Below are positions 57,325 to 64,000 of a DNA stretch of 64,000 bases, piece after piece (positions within the stretch are counted from its first letter, which is position 1; every line of letters starts with the position of its first letter). The notes beneath the pieces are model-generated. The model did not search any database. It worked only from the letters and a program-made list of their open reading frames with translations, and was not told the origin of the DNA. The stretch is from Scytonematopsis contorta HA4267-MV1 (lineage in GTDB: Bacteria; Cyanobacteriota; Cyanobacteriia; Cyanobacteriales; Nostocaceae), in the NCBI GenBank assembly GCA_019359035.1, contig JAHHIC010000066.1, positions 62,001-126,000 on the forward strand, given 5' to 3'. The position numbers were made by a program, and so were the translations under genes.

Positions 57325-57709
57325 GTTCTTCAGTTGTTGTAGAGACGCGATTTATCGCGTCTGATATATCGCGTCTCTACATTGACACAAGTTTTACAAT
57401 CTATTTAGAATTTCTATGTAATATTGACAAAAAAATAAACATTAAAAATGAGCAACAATTATTTATAAAGTTTGCTTTATAAACCTATTCAAAGTTCATT
57501 TTAAATATAAGATTTTGGTCTTTTATTGTAATACAATATAAACATCTAAGACTAAGTAGTTAGGCATAAGAAATATTAATGAGTTTGTTGATGATATTAG
57601 CGCTAAAGCGCAACTACAAACAAAAATCAGGGTATTTGCAGGTAATTGTTTTTTGATTTTTATCTCTAGTCTACTTAATGATAATTTTTAGCTCGGTGTA
57701 AAAAGAATT
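57325..57709. other. Intergenic region with one palindrome copy
   Basis: 385 bases. A palindrome of the 28-bp family with a duplicated inner half lies at 57339-57380, 15 bases after the deacetylase stop. The rest is AT-rich. Confidence 0.8.
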
Positions 57710-58600
57710 ATGAAATTGAGTGTAATAATACCTTGCTTCAATGCGGCTGAAACAATTCTGGAGCAATTAGACGCATTTGCAAATCAAAACTGGTTAGAAC
57801 CTTGGGAACTTATTATTGCTGACAACGGTTGCACCGACGAAACAATAAATATAGTAGAAAACTATAAAAAAAATCTGCCGAACTTACGCATTGTTGACGC
57901 ATCAAAGAAAAAAGGTCCATCTCATGCTCGTAATGTAGGAGCGAATGCAGCAAAGTCCGAAGCATTAGCTTTTTGTGATGCTGATGATATAGTTGAACCA
58001 GGCTGGGTTGCAGCAATGGGTGAAGCACTCTCCCGTCATGATTTTGTCGGTGGTCGTAATGAATACTTGAAGCTGAATGAACCTTGGTTGGTAAAAAATT
58101 ATGGTGTCGAGAATGGTGATGGAGTGACTTTCGACCATCCATATTTGCCATATAAAGGTGGTGGGAATATGGCTATAAAGCGTTCAATTCATCTAGCAGT
58201 AGATGGTTTTGATGAAACTCTTGTATTCCACGAAGATTGTGATTACTGTTGGAAAGTTCAGCGTACAGGAGTAAAGCTAGTAGAAGAACCAAACGCAATC
58301 ATCCAGATTCGCTTACGTCCAGATATCAAAGGGGTATTACGTCGCGAACATCGTTGGGGTATGTATGAGCCACTTTTCTATAAGAGACACCGACCTTTTG
58401 GTTTACCTCAAATGATTTACTGGACAACATGGATTAAAGCACCTGTCAAGTTTTTATTACATCTTATTACTTTTAAAATACGCGACAAAACAACTTTAAA
58501 TTGGTGGTTAAAATATTTTGCATATCAAGCAGGTTTGCTAAAAGGTTGTATTTTATTTCGCTATGCTCCGGGAATGTTTCACCCTGGAGAAATTCAATAA
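57710..58600 (+). CDS. GT2 family glycosyltransferase
   Basis: 296 residues, GT-A fold. 'LSVIIPCFNAAETILEQLDA', 'ELIIADNGCTDETINIVENY' and the metal-binding 'ALAFCDADDIVEPGWVAAM' (near 84-102) are clear. 'DGFDETLVFHEDCDYCWKVQ' holds the catalytic base region (ED). Likely works with the deacetylase upstream on one polysaccharide; the sugar is unknown. ATG at 57710. Confidence 0.87.
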   Translation: MKLSVIIPCFNAAETILEQLDAFANQNWLEPWELIIADNGCTDETINIVENYKKNLPNLRIVDASKKKGPSHARNVGANAAKSEALAFCDADDIVEPGWVAAMGEALSRHDFVGGRNEYLKLNEPWLVKNYGVENGDGVTFDHPYLPYKGGGNMAIKRSIHLAVDGFDETLVFHEDCDYCWKVQRTGVKLVEEPNAIIQIRLRPDIKGVLRREHRWGMYEPLFYKRHRPFGLPQMIYWTTWIKAPVKFLLHLITFKIRDKTTLNWWLKYFAYQAGLLKGCILFRYAPGMFHPGEIQ

Positions 58601-58807
58601 TTGGTGGTTGGTAAACGGTAATTGATAATTGGTAATTTATTACGCCCGGCGATTTCTAATCGCTGGGTCTTATCCATCGGGTCTTATCCATCGGGTCGTA
58701 TCGTCTGTTCAAAAAAGGTAGAATGTTCAGGTTGGTGGTTGCCCATCAAAGGCCATACCTTAAAGATACGAACATTCAGACGACCGATAGAACAAGTAAG
58801 ACTTTTT
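58601..58807. promoter_or_regulatory. pheT leader with potential RNA structure
   Basis: A short 'ggtaattgataattggtaatt' repeat remnant at about 58613-58638, then GC-richer sequence with pairing segments: ATCGTCTG (near 58697) with CAGACGA (near 58779) and GAATGTTC (near 58722) with GAACATTC (near 58771). The two stems are nested, so a leader hairpin is likely. Whether it regulates pheT is unknown. Confidence 0.4.
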
Positions 58808-61249
58808 ATGCGTATTTCTCTTAAATGGCTACAGGAACTTGTAGAAATAAAATTAAGCCCAGAAGAATTAGCTAAAATCCTGACGATAGGTGGGTTTGAA
58901 GTAGAAGATATTGAAGACCGTCGCACTTGGGCTGATGGCGTTGTGGTCGGCAAAGTTTTGCAACGCGAGCAACACCCCAACACTGATAAATTAAGTGTTT
59001 GCCAAGTCGATATCGGTACTGGTGAAATTTTAAATATCGTCTGTGGCGCTTCTAATGTCAAAGCAGATATATTTGTACCTATTGCGACTGTGGGTACTTA
59101 TTTACCAAACAAAGATTTAAAGATTAAACCCGCTAAATTAAGGGGTGTTCCTTCTAATGGGATGATTTGTTCTTTGTCAGAATTAGGTTTAACTAGCGAC
59201 ATAGATGGCATCCATATTTTTACGGAGAATGATATTACTCTAGGTGGTGATGTGCGCCCGTTATTGGGTTTGGATGATGTCATTTTAGATGTTAGCTCAA
59301 CCGCAAACCGTGCTGATGCATTAAGTATGGTCGGTCTTGCACGAGAAGTTGCAGCCTTGACGGGTGGCAAGCTCAGCATTCCTGAACCCGGTGAAATATC
59401 AATTCCTCAAGGTAAAGGTAATTTAGCTATCAAAGTTGATGACACTCAGGCAAGTCCTGCTTATTTCGGTACGGTGGTGGAAAATGTCAAAATTGGCCCA
59501 TCTCCAGAATGGTTACAGCAACGTTTAAGGGCTGCTGGTACACGCTCCATCAATAATATAGTGGATATTACTAACTATGTATTGTTGGAATGGGGACAAC
59601 CATTACACGCTTTTGACCGCGAGCGTCTTGTTTCTGTTGCTGGAAGCGAAAATTTAGCTGTTGGTGTACGTTTCGCTGATGCTGGAGAAACACTCAAAAC
59701 ATTGGATGGGCAAACCCGCAATCTCTCTACACAAAATTTATTAATTACCGCTAATGGTAAACCTGTTGCGCTTGCGGGTGTTATGGGTGGGGAAGAAACC
59801 GAAGTTAATGACAGTACGCAAAATCTTTTACTCGAAGCTGCGTTGTTTGATAGTATCGCTGTTCGCCGTTCTTCCCGTGCTGTGGGTTTAAGAAGTGAAG
59901 CTTCTACCAGATATGAGCGAGGGGTAAACTTGGCAACTCTGGAAGTCGCTTGTCGTCGAGCTTTATCGATGATGGTTGAGTTGGCTGGTGGTACTATTGT
60001 AAATCAAGCAATTAACGACCGTCGTCCTGACCCATCAACTTGGAGTCGTTCCATTGAGTTACGTTTAGAGCGAGTTAATGAAATTTTAGGATTCGTTCTG
60101 GTAGATGAAAACGAGGAAGAGCTAAAAGCTATCGATGTTGAACGTACTTTGACTGCCTTGGGATGTGAATTAACACTTTCAGGTGAGGGAACTTGGCTGG
60201 TGAAAGTCCCCCCTTACCGTTATCGCGATTTAGAACGGGAAATAGATTTAATAGAAGAAGTCGCCCGTCTCTACGGTTACGATAATTTTTGCGATACCTT
60301 ACCCGAACAAGAAATGGTAGAGCCTGGTTACTTACCATTTGAAGTGCAAATGCTCCGTAAGTTAAGAAGTAGTTTGCGAGGGGAAGGTTTAACAGAACTA
60401 ATACACTATTCCTTGGTCAAACCAGGTGATGACCGAAAAGTAGTATTAGTGAACCCTTTGTTCTCAGAATATTCTGCCCTTAGAAGTGATTTAATCACTG
60501 GATTAATAGACGCCTTTCAATACAACTTAGAACAAGGAAACGGTTCTCTCAACGGCTTTGAAGTTGGGCGAATTTTTTGGCAAGAAGAAGACGGACTTCA
60601 AGAAGCCGATGCCGTTGCCGGTATTTTGGGAGGCGATCGCACCGTGAGTAAGTGGTCAACCAGTGGACGAGAAGAAGCGATGACCTGGTATGAAGCCAAA
60701 GGAATCTTAGAGGGTGTATTTAATCACATGGGTCTGCAAGTAGAATATCAACCAGACCAAAGAGATGAGCGCTTGCATCCAGGGCGTACAGCCTCATTAT
60801 GGATAGGAGGGGAGAGGCTAGGCAGCTTCGGTCAATTGCATCCGCAACTAAGGCAAGAGCGAGGTTTACCAGAATCAATCTATGTATTTCAACTTAGTCT
60901 AGATGTGCTTATAGAGGCGATGGACAAAGATGATATCTTAATTCCCCAATTCAAAGCATACTCTACATACCCCGCTTCAGATAGAGATATTGCTTTCTTC
61001 GCACCGACAAAATTAACAGTCAGCGAAATTGAAAAAGCAATAAACAAAGCAGGAAAAGGTCTACTAGAATCCGTGGAATTATTTGACGAATATAGAGGTG
61101 AAAATGTCCCAGACGGACAACGGAGTTTAGCATTTCGCTTAATTTACCGCGCTAGTGAACGGACACTCACCGACGCAGAAGTCGAACCAGTACATCAAAA
61201 AGTTCGTGATACCCTTATCGAAAAATTTGGTGTGACACTTAGAAGTTGA
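58808..61249 (+). CDS. pheT: Phenylalanine--tRNA ligase beta subunit
   Basis: 813 residues, full length. It forms the alpha2-beta2 enzyme with PheS (not in the window) and charges tRNA-Phe. Domains in order: N-terminal '[14 protein letters not shown]', EMAP/tRNA-binding ('[13 protein letters not shown]'), B3/B4 editing ('[20 protein letters not shown]', '[11 protein letters not shown]'), B5 ('[20 protein letters not shown]'), catalytic-like core ('FEVGRIFW') and C-terminal anticodon-binding ('[15 protein letters not shown]'). I use the ATG at 58808, where the family begins; an upstream ATG at 58622 would add 62 residues read from the leader. Confidence 0.96.
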   Translation: MRISLKWLQELVEIKLSPEELAKILTIGGFEVEDIEDRRTWADGVVVGKVLQREQHPNTDKLSVCQVDIGTGEILNIVCGASNVKADIFVPIATVGTYLPNKDLKIKPAKLRGVPSNGMICSLSELGLTSDIDGIHIFTENDITLGGDVRPLLGLDDVILDVSSTANRADALSMVGLAREVAALTGGKLSIPEPGEISIPQGKGNLAIKVDDTQASPAYFGTVVENVKIGPSPEWLQQRLRAAGTRSINNIVDITNYVLLEWGQPLHAFDRERLVSVAGSENLAVGVRFADAGETLKTLDGQTRNLSTQNLLITANGKPVALAGVMGGEETEVNDSTQNLLLEAALFDSIAVRRSSRAVGLRSEASTRYERGVNLATLEVACRRALSMMVELAGGTIVNQAINDRRPDPSTWSRSIELRLERVNEILGFVLVDENEEELKAIDVERTLTALGCELTLSGEGTWLVKVPPYRYRDLEREIDLIEEVARLYGYDNFCDTLPEQEMVEPGYLPFEVQMLRKLRSSLRGEGLTELIHYSLVKPGDDRKVVLVNPLFSEYSALRSDLITGLIDAFQYNLEQGNGSLNGFEVGRIFWQEEDGLQEADAVAGILGGDRTVSKWSTSGREEAMTWYEAKGILEGVFNHMGLQVEYQPDQRDERLHPGRTASLWIGGERLGSFGQLHPQLRQERGLPESIYVFQLSLDVLIEAMDKDDILIPQFKAYSTYPASDRDIAFFAPTKLTVSEIEKAINKAGKGLLESVELFDEYRGENVPDGQRSLAFRLIYRASERTLTDAEVEPVHQKVRDTLIEKFGVTLRS

Positions 61250-61263
61250 CCTAACTCCAAAGA

Positions 61264-61416
61264 AAACCCCACCCCCAACCCCCTCCCCGCACGCGGGGAG
61301 GGGGCTACGAAAAAGAGTTAACACCTAGACAGAAATAGTTGATTTTTACTTTTCGCGAGTATGATGAATTGTAGCCCCCTCCTCGCTTGCGGGGAGGGGG
61401 TTGGGGGGTGGGGTTC
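61264..61416. mobile_element. MITE-like element with GC-rich terminal inverted repeats, copy D
   Basis: The smallest and cleanest copy. Left arm 61264-61310 (AAACCCCACCCCCAACCCCC, CTCCCCGCACGCGGGGAG hairpin, CTACGA); right arm 61371-61416 is its inverse. The 60-base interior contains 'gaaatagttgattttt', shared with copy C. It begins 15 bases after the pheT stop. Confidence 0.65.
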
Positions 61417-61480
61417 TCTTTGGGGTTGGGGGTGGGGTTCTCTTTGGGGTTGGGGGTGGGGTTCTCTTTGGGGTTGGGGG
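61410..61480. repeat. Three 24-bp tandem units derived from the element end
   Basis: GGGGTTCTCTTTGGGGTTGG and four more bases, repeated three times at 61410-61433, 61434-61457 and 61458-61480. It is an amplification of the right end of the preceding element. It reads open in frame with the YciI gene but is not thought to be coding. Confidence 0.9.
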
Positions 61481-61525
61481 AAAATGAGCAATCGCCAATT
61501 AACAATTAGCAACTACCAATCAACC

Positions 61526-61795
61526 ATGCCAAAATACATAATGTGGGGTTCATATTGCGAGGACGTTCTAGAAAAACGCGCTCCTTATCGTCAAGCACAT
61601 CTTGATGGACTCGCAAAACAAAAAGAATCTGGTGTTTTAATTACTATTGGTCCGACTAAGGATGTCACCAAAGTTTTTGGCATCTATGAAGCACCAGACG
61701 AAGAAACTGTTCGTCAGCTAGTAGAAAATGACCCGTACTGGCAAAACCAAGTTTGGACTGAATACGCAATAAAAGAGTGGATTCAGGCGTTTTAG
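61526..61795 (+). CDS. YciI-like protein
   Basis: 89 residues, the common size. 'MPKYIMWGSYCEDVLEKRAP', 'YRQAHLDGLAKQKESGVLIT' with the conserved His, and 'LVENDPYWQNQVWTEYAIKE' with the conserved Asp-Pro-Tyr are typical of the YciI ferredoxin-like fold. Function in general unknown; some members are lyase-like. I chose the ATG at 61526; the longer frame from 61361 is made of element and repeat DNA. Last plus-strand gene of the window. Confidence 0.88.
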   Translation: MPKYIMWGSYCEDVLEKRAPYRQAHLDGLAKQKESGVLITIGPTKDVTKVFGIYEAPDEETVRQLVENDPYWQNQVWTEYAIKEWIQAF

Positions 61796-61800
61796 GTAAA

Positions 61801-61885
61801 TGTTGGGGAAATGTTGGGGAAATGTTGGGGAAATGTTGGGGAAATGTTGGGGAAATGTTGGGTTTCGTTCCTCAACCCAACCTAC
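61801..61885. repeat. 11-bp tandem array joined to a GTAGGTTGGG-family repeat
   Basis: TGTTGGGGAAA five times (61801-61855), then a sixth unit continuing as the dispersed repeat TGTTGGGTTTCGTTCC... to 61885. The array looks like stepwise amplification of that repeat's end. The repeat's CTA gives the TAG stop of the next minus-strand gene. Confidence 0.93.
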
Positions 61886-62832
61886 GTCTTTTCCTGTAAT
61901 GCCGACAATAAGCGTCCGCTAATTAACCAACGGTTAGAACCAAGTTGTATCCAACGTTTTTCATCGGCATTATAATCGCGTTGCTTGAGTAAAACTAAAC
62001 GTAAAACTTCTTTTTTCTGAGCATCCAGCTGAGAAACCATTTTTTCCATCCCTCGCAAAGCACAAGTTTGCTCAAAAGCTGTTTCGGAATTATTGATAAG
62101 ATTTAAGACCAAATCAAAATAAATGATGTCTTCCGACTTTTCTGCAATAGAAAGTCCTAGCAATCGCTTACCTTGGTCGTTAGATTGTAACAAATCTTGA
62201 ATTTCCTTTACAGAAAACTTTACTTCCGAAGCAAGCGCACGCATTCTACCAGTAATTGACTCCATCTCAAATGTTCGCTGTGCGGAAGATGGCATAGAAT
62301 TTCTGATTTCTTTGTAACGCTCAGCCAAACGCTCCATTTGCTTTTGTGTTTCTGACAAAGGAATGCTCGAAGCATAAACCTTTTGCCATTCATGCCGTAT
62401 TTGCCGCATTTCCAATTGCTGTTGTGGTGGAGCAACTTCTTCTGCGAGCTTAGTTTGCTCAATTAAAAATCCCAGGGAATCACCTGTCATCGATTGCAAC
62501 ATCGGCATCATCCCCGAACCATTAATTTCTCCTGCTGGGGTTTTCACTGCTCCACCACTAAGAGCAAAAACTTTCAGTGTTGATGGCAGCCAAATTAGTG
62601 CTAAAAAAACTGCTGTTGTATTAGTGACTTTAAATTTAAAAGAAAATTCTTTACCTAAATTAACTTCACAGGTACTGAGAACAATCAAAAGACTACTAAT
62701 TATTAACCAGTATTTTGGAAGTTCGACGATGCGACTAAGCAACCAATCTATAGCTTCCTTGCTAATTTGGCTGCTCTCGGATTTTGTATCTAACTGACTG
62801 TTTTGTTTATTTTTATCTTCTGTATTTTGCAT
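61882..62832 (-). CDS. Membrane protein of unknown function with helical C-domain
   Basis: 316 residues. A polar N-terminus (about 1-38), two hydrophobic helices at about 39-56 (YWLIISSLLIVLSTC) and 72-92 (TAVFLALIWLPSTLKVFAL), and a long helical soluble domain rich in Glu/Gln ('LAEEVAPPQQQLEMRQIRHE', 'LSETQKQMERLAERYKEIRN'). HEAT-like features appear near 'LGLSIAEKSEDIIYFDLVLN'. No family recognised. It starts 29 bases after the stop of the RES gene on the same strand, so it may be part of that unit. The stop codon lies in a dispersed repeat. Confidence 0.7.
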   Translation of the reverse strand: MQNTEDKNKQNSQLDTKSESSQISKEAIDWLLSRIVELPKYWLIISSLLIVLSTCEVNLGKEFSFKFKVTNTTAVFLALIWLPSTLKVFALSGGAVKTPAGEINGSGMMPMLQSMTGDSLGFLIEQTKLAEEVAPPQQQLEMRQIRHEWQKVYASSIPLSETQKQMERLAERYKEIRNSMPSSAQRTFEMESITGRMRALASEVKFSVKEIQDLLQSNDQGKRLLGLSIAEKSEDIIYFDLVLNLINNSETAFEQTCALRGMEKMVSQLDAQKKEVLRLVLLKQRDYNADEKRWIQLGSNRWLISGRLLSALQEKT

Positions 62833-62861
62833 TTTAGAGACAACCCTTTAAAATAAAAATA

Positions 62862-63608
62862 TTAATTTATTAATTTATAGTCATTAGGAAAAATAAAGTT
62901 TATATTATTCTTTTTTCCTACTTTTATAATATGAACTTTTAATTCTTCATAAGTTAGTAAATGAATAGCTTCGGGTAAGTGTAATAAATTTTCTGCACGG
63001 TCGTAAAGCGCAATAGACTCTTCATTATTATGAGCATTGCAGTAAATAATTCCTTGGATTTCTGTATAAATCTTTGTTTGGTTATAAAAATAGCGTGACC
63101 AAGCTTGACTGACTTCATATTTACCCACTTTTGACAAACTTGCTTCGTTCGCACCAGCTCGCATTGCTCCGTTATTACGTATGTCCAACAAATTTAAATC
63201 TTTTTTAGCTTTAAGAATTACTAGGGAATACTCTTCTGTAATATACGCAGCATCTGCTGTGTTTCCAAACACTTCTACTAGGCAGCAGGAAAATTCTTTA
63301 CCAAAGTAAGATATACCACGCTGTGAATCTTTGCTAGGTTTAGATTCCTGTACCTTATATGTAAGGTAAGGAGGCTCACCTCGATGATGGTCAAAGCGAT
63401 TCAAAGGGCCGTAATAGCGAAAATCCAGAGGACTGGGACAATATTCTGAGGTACAACGGTAAATTCTAAAAAGCTTTGTACCTTTTTTTAAAGTGTAAAA
63501 TATTGGATTCGCACGGTCATCGCTAGAAGAAAGTGGCGGATGGATGATTGGAACCACCTTATATTGCTCCTCAATTGATTGACAGGATGTAAAAAAAACT
63601 TGATGCAC
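62862..63608 (-). CDS. RES-domain protein, probable toxin of a RES-Xre toxin-antitoxin pair
   Basis: 248 residues. RES-domain features are 'GTKLFRIYRCTSEY' (R48 and Y50 region), 'PLNRFDHHRG', 'RGISYFGKEFSCCLVEVFG' with the conserved Glu, and 'QGIIYCNAHNNEESIALYDR' near the end. RES toxins of the known pairs destroy NAD+. The antitoxin gene, with the matching toxin-binding C-terminal domain, lies upstream on the same strand (63813 onward). Start is GTG at 63608; an in-frame TGA lies seven codons upstream, and no internal Met offers another start. The family match is clear, but toxicity is inferred. Confidence 0.78.
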   Translation of the reverse strand: MHQVFFTSCQSIEEQYKVVPIIHPPLSSSDDRANPIFYTLKKGTKLFRIYRCTSEYCPSPLDFRYYGPLNRFDHHRGEPPYLTYKVQESKPSKDSQRGISYFGKEFSCCLVEVFGNTADAAYITEEYSLVILKAKKDLNLLDIRNNGAMRAGANEASLSKVGKYEVSQAWSRYFYNQTKIYTEIQGIIYCNAHNNEESIALYDRAENLLHLPEAIHLLTYEELKVHIIKVGKKNNINFIFPNDYKLIN

Positions 63609-63729
63609 CTGTCTGACTAAGTTTCAAGTCGTATTTAATACTTCTTTCGTTAAAGATACAAATCATCCTGATGTTTTTACGGAAACAATCCAAAAAAATC
63701 AGTAAAATTTCTGATGCTTTTTTGTTCGC

Positions 63730-63768
63730 AAAAAAATAAGAACCCGGCTTCTTATAGAAACTGGATTC
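63730..63768 (-). terminator. Hairpin with T-run between antitoxin and RES toxin genes
   Basis: On the minus strand: GAATCCAGTTTCT, ATA, AGAAGCCGGGTTC, then an AT-rich stretch ending in seven T. The hairpin resembles that at 27770-27800 (ACCCGG...CCGGGT), so it belongs to a dispersed family. It could attenuate transcription from the antitoxin into the toxin gene. One mismatch and two G-U pairs weaken it. Confidence 0.45.
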
Positions 63769-63812
63769 ATAATCAATTGATGAAATTGTAATAATATTTA
63801 TGTACTATGTAC

Positions 63813-64000
63813 TTAAAGAACTCCTACAATTTTTGCTAGAGAAATTACTTCATCTTTGTTACCTCGCTTTAAGGCATCTATAGGTGTAAATCCATCCAAT
63901 GCAGGATTTGGTCTGGTTAACCAACTAATTTTGGAAAAATCAGGCACTTTTAACGCTTTCAGTACATCAGGCAATCCATCAATTACCCCGTCTGCCGCTT
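63813..64000 (-). CDS. Xre/MbcA/ParS-type antitoxin, C-terminal part (cut by the right edge)
   Basis: 61 residues read from base 63998 to the TAA at 63813; the gene's start is outside the window. The C-terminus shows 'WLTRPNPALDGFTPIDALKR' then 'GNKDEVISLAKIVGVL', the toxin-binding DUF2384 domain of antitoxins that pair with RES toxins. In such pairs the antitoxin neutralises the toxin and represses the operon, and the toxin gene follows, as here (204-base gap). Identification rests on this short but typical stretch and on its neighbour. Confidence 0.72.
   Translation of the reverse strand, partial: AADGVIDGLPDVLKALKVPDFSKISWLTRPNPALDGFTPIDALKRGNKDEVISLAKIVGVL

Noticed and set aside
58622-58807. 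62-codon N-terminal extension of PheT
   Set aside because: PheT proteins begin MRISLKWL at 58808; the upstream part is leader sequence with inverted repeats.
61305-61512. Minus-strand frames of repeated NPKENPTP or PQPQREPH peptides
   Set aside because: These are reverse readings of the 24-bp tandem repeat and the element end near the YciI gene.
61361-61525. N-terminal extension of the YciI protein with repeated GWGSLWGW
   Set aside because: Encoded by the element arm and its tandem amplification; the family starts at the ATG at 61526.

Overview
The window is chromosomal DNA of a low-GC filamentous cyanobacterium, almost certainly heterocyst-forming (Nostocales, Rivularia/Calothrix/Nostoc-like). 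The evidence is a long gene run matching the heterocyst envelope polysaccharide (HEP) island of Anabaena PCC 7120 (hepC and hepA recognisable, with the same flanking sugar genes), cyanobacterial families such as DUF1830 and PATAN response regulators, heptanucleotide (STRR) arrays, and several families of dispersed palindromes. I cannot name the species. No rRNA, tRNA or CRISPR array was seen.

Layout. 1-9.7 kb holds mixed small genes: a WD40 protein cut by the left edge, an NAD(P)-binding SDR, a YjbQ-family protein, an aminotransferase, an OmpR-type regulator, an ABC ATPase, and an M15 D,D-carboxypeptidase with a decayed partial copy of itself upstream. 9.3-14.1 kb holds a DUF1830 protein, a B12-binding radical SAM protein, S-adenosylhomocysteinase and a small protein. 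14.1-22.1 kb is a first polysaccharide group: three GT4 glycosyltransferases, a GH43/GINT1-like five-bladed propeller protein and a large exported beta-propeller protein. 22.4-48.5 kb, all on the minus strand, is the HEP island: Wzy-like polymerase, GT2 and GT4 enzymes, HepA ABC exporter, HepC phosphosugar transferase, Wzc-like chain-length/kinase protein, PIG-L deacetylase, SAF-type dehydrogenase, RfbC epimerase, C-methyltransferase, SDR, LhgO-like oxidase and RfbF cytidylyltransferase. 49.5-53.3 kb is a minus-strand signalling triad: Ser/Thr kinase with TPRs, PP2C phosphatase and TerY-like VWA protein. 53.8-61.8 kb, plus strand, holds a PATAN response regulator, a CheY-like regulator, a NodB deacetylase, a GT2, pheT and a YciI protein. 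61.9-64 kb ends with a membrane protein, a RES-domain toxin and the C-terminus of its Xre/MbcA-type antitoxin, which runs off the right edge.

How the genes work together. The island can supply an activated branched or deoxy sugar (RfbF, C-methyltransferase, SDR, RfbC), start the repeat unit on a lipid (HepC), extend it (GT2/GT4), and polymerise and export it (Wzy-like, Wzc-like, HepA). In Anabaena this product is the oxygen-limiting polysaccharide layer of the heterocyst. HepC lacks the usual catalytic Asp-Glu pair and the Wzc-like protein has a degenerate P-loop, so both deserve a closer look.

The intergenic DNA is unusually rich in repeats: a 28-bp perfect palindrome family (once inside a coding sequence, once as a six-copy array), MITE-like elements with long GC-rich terminal inverted repeats at gene 3' ends, a GGGTGGGCATCC hairpin family nested in two of those elements, and many short tandem arrays. 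Several repeat ends supply the stop codons or C-terminal codons of neighbouring genes.
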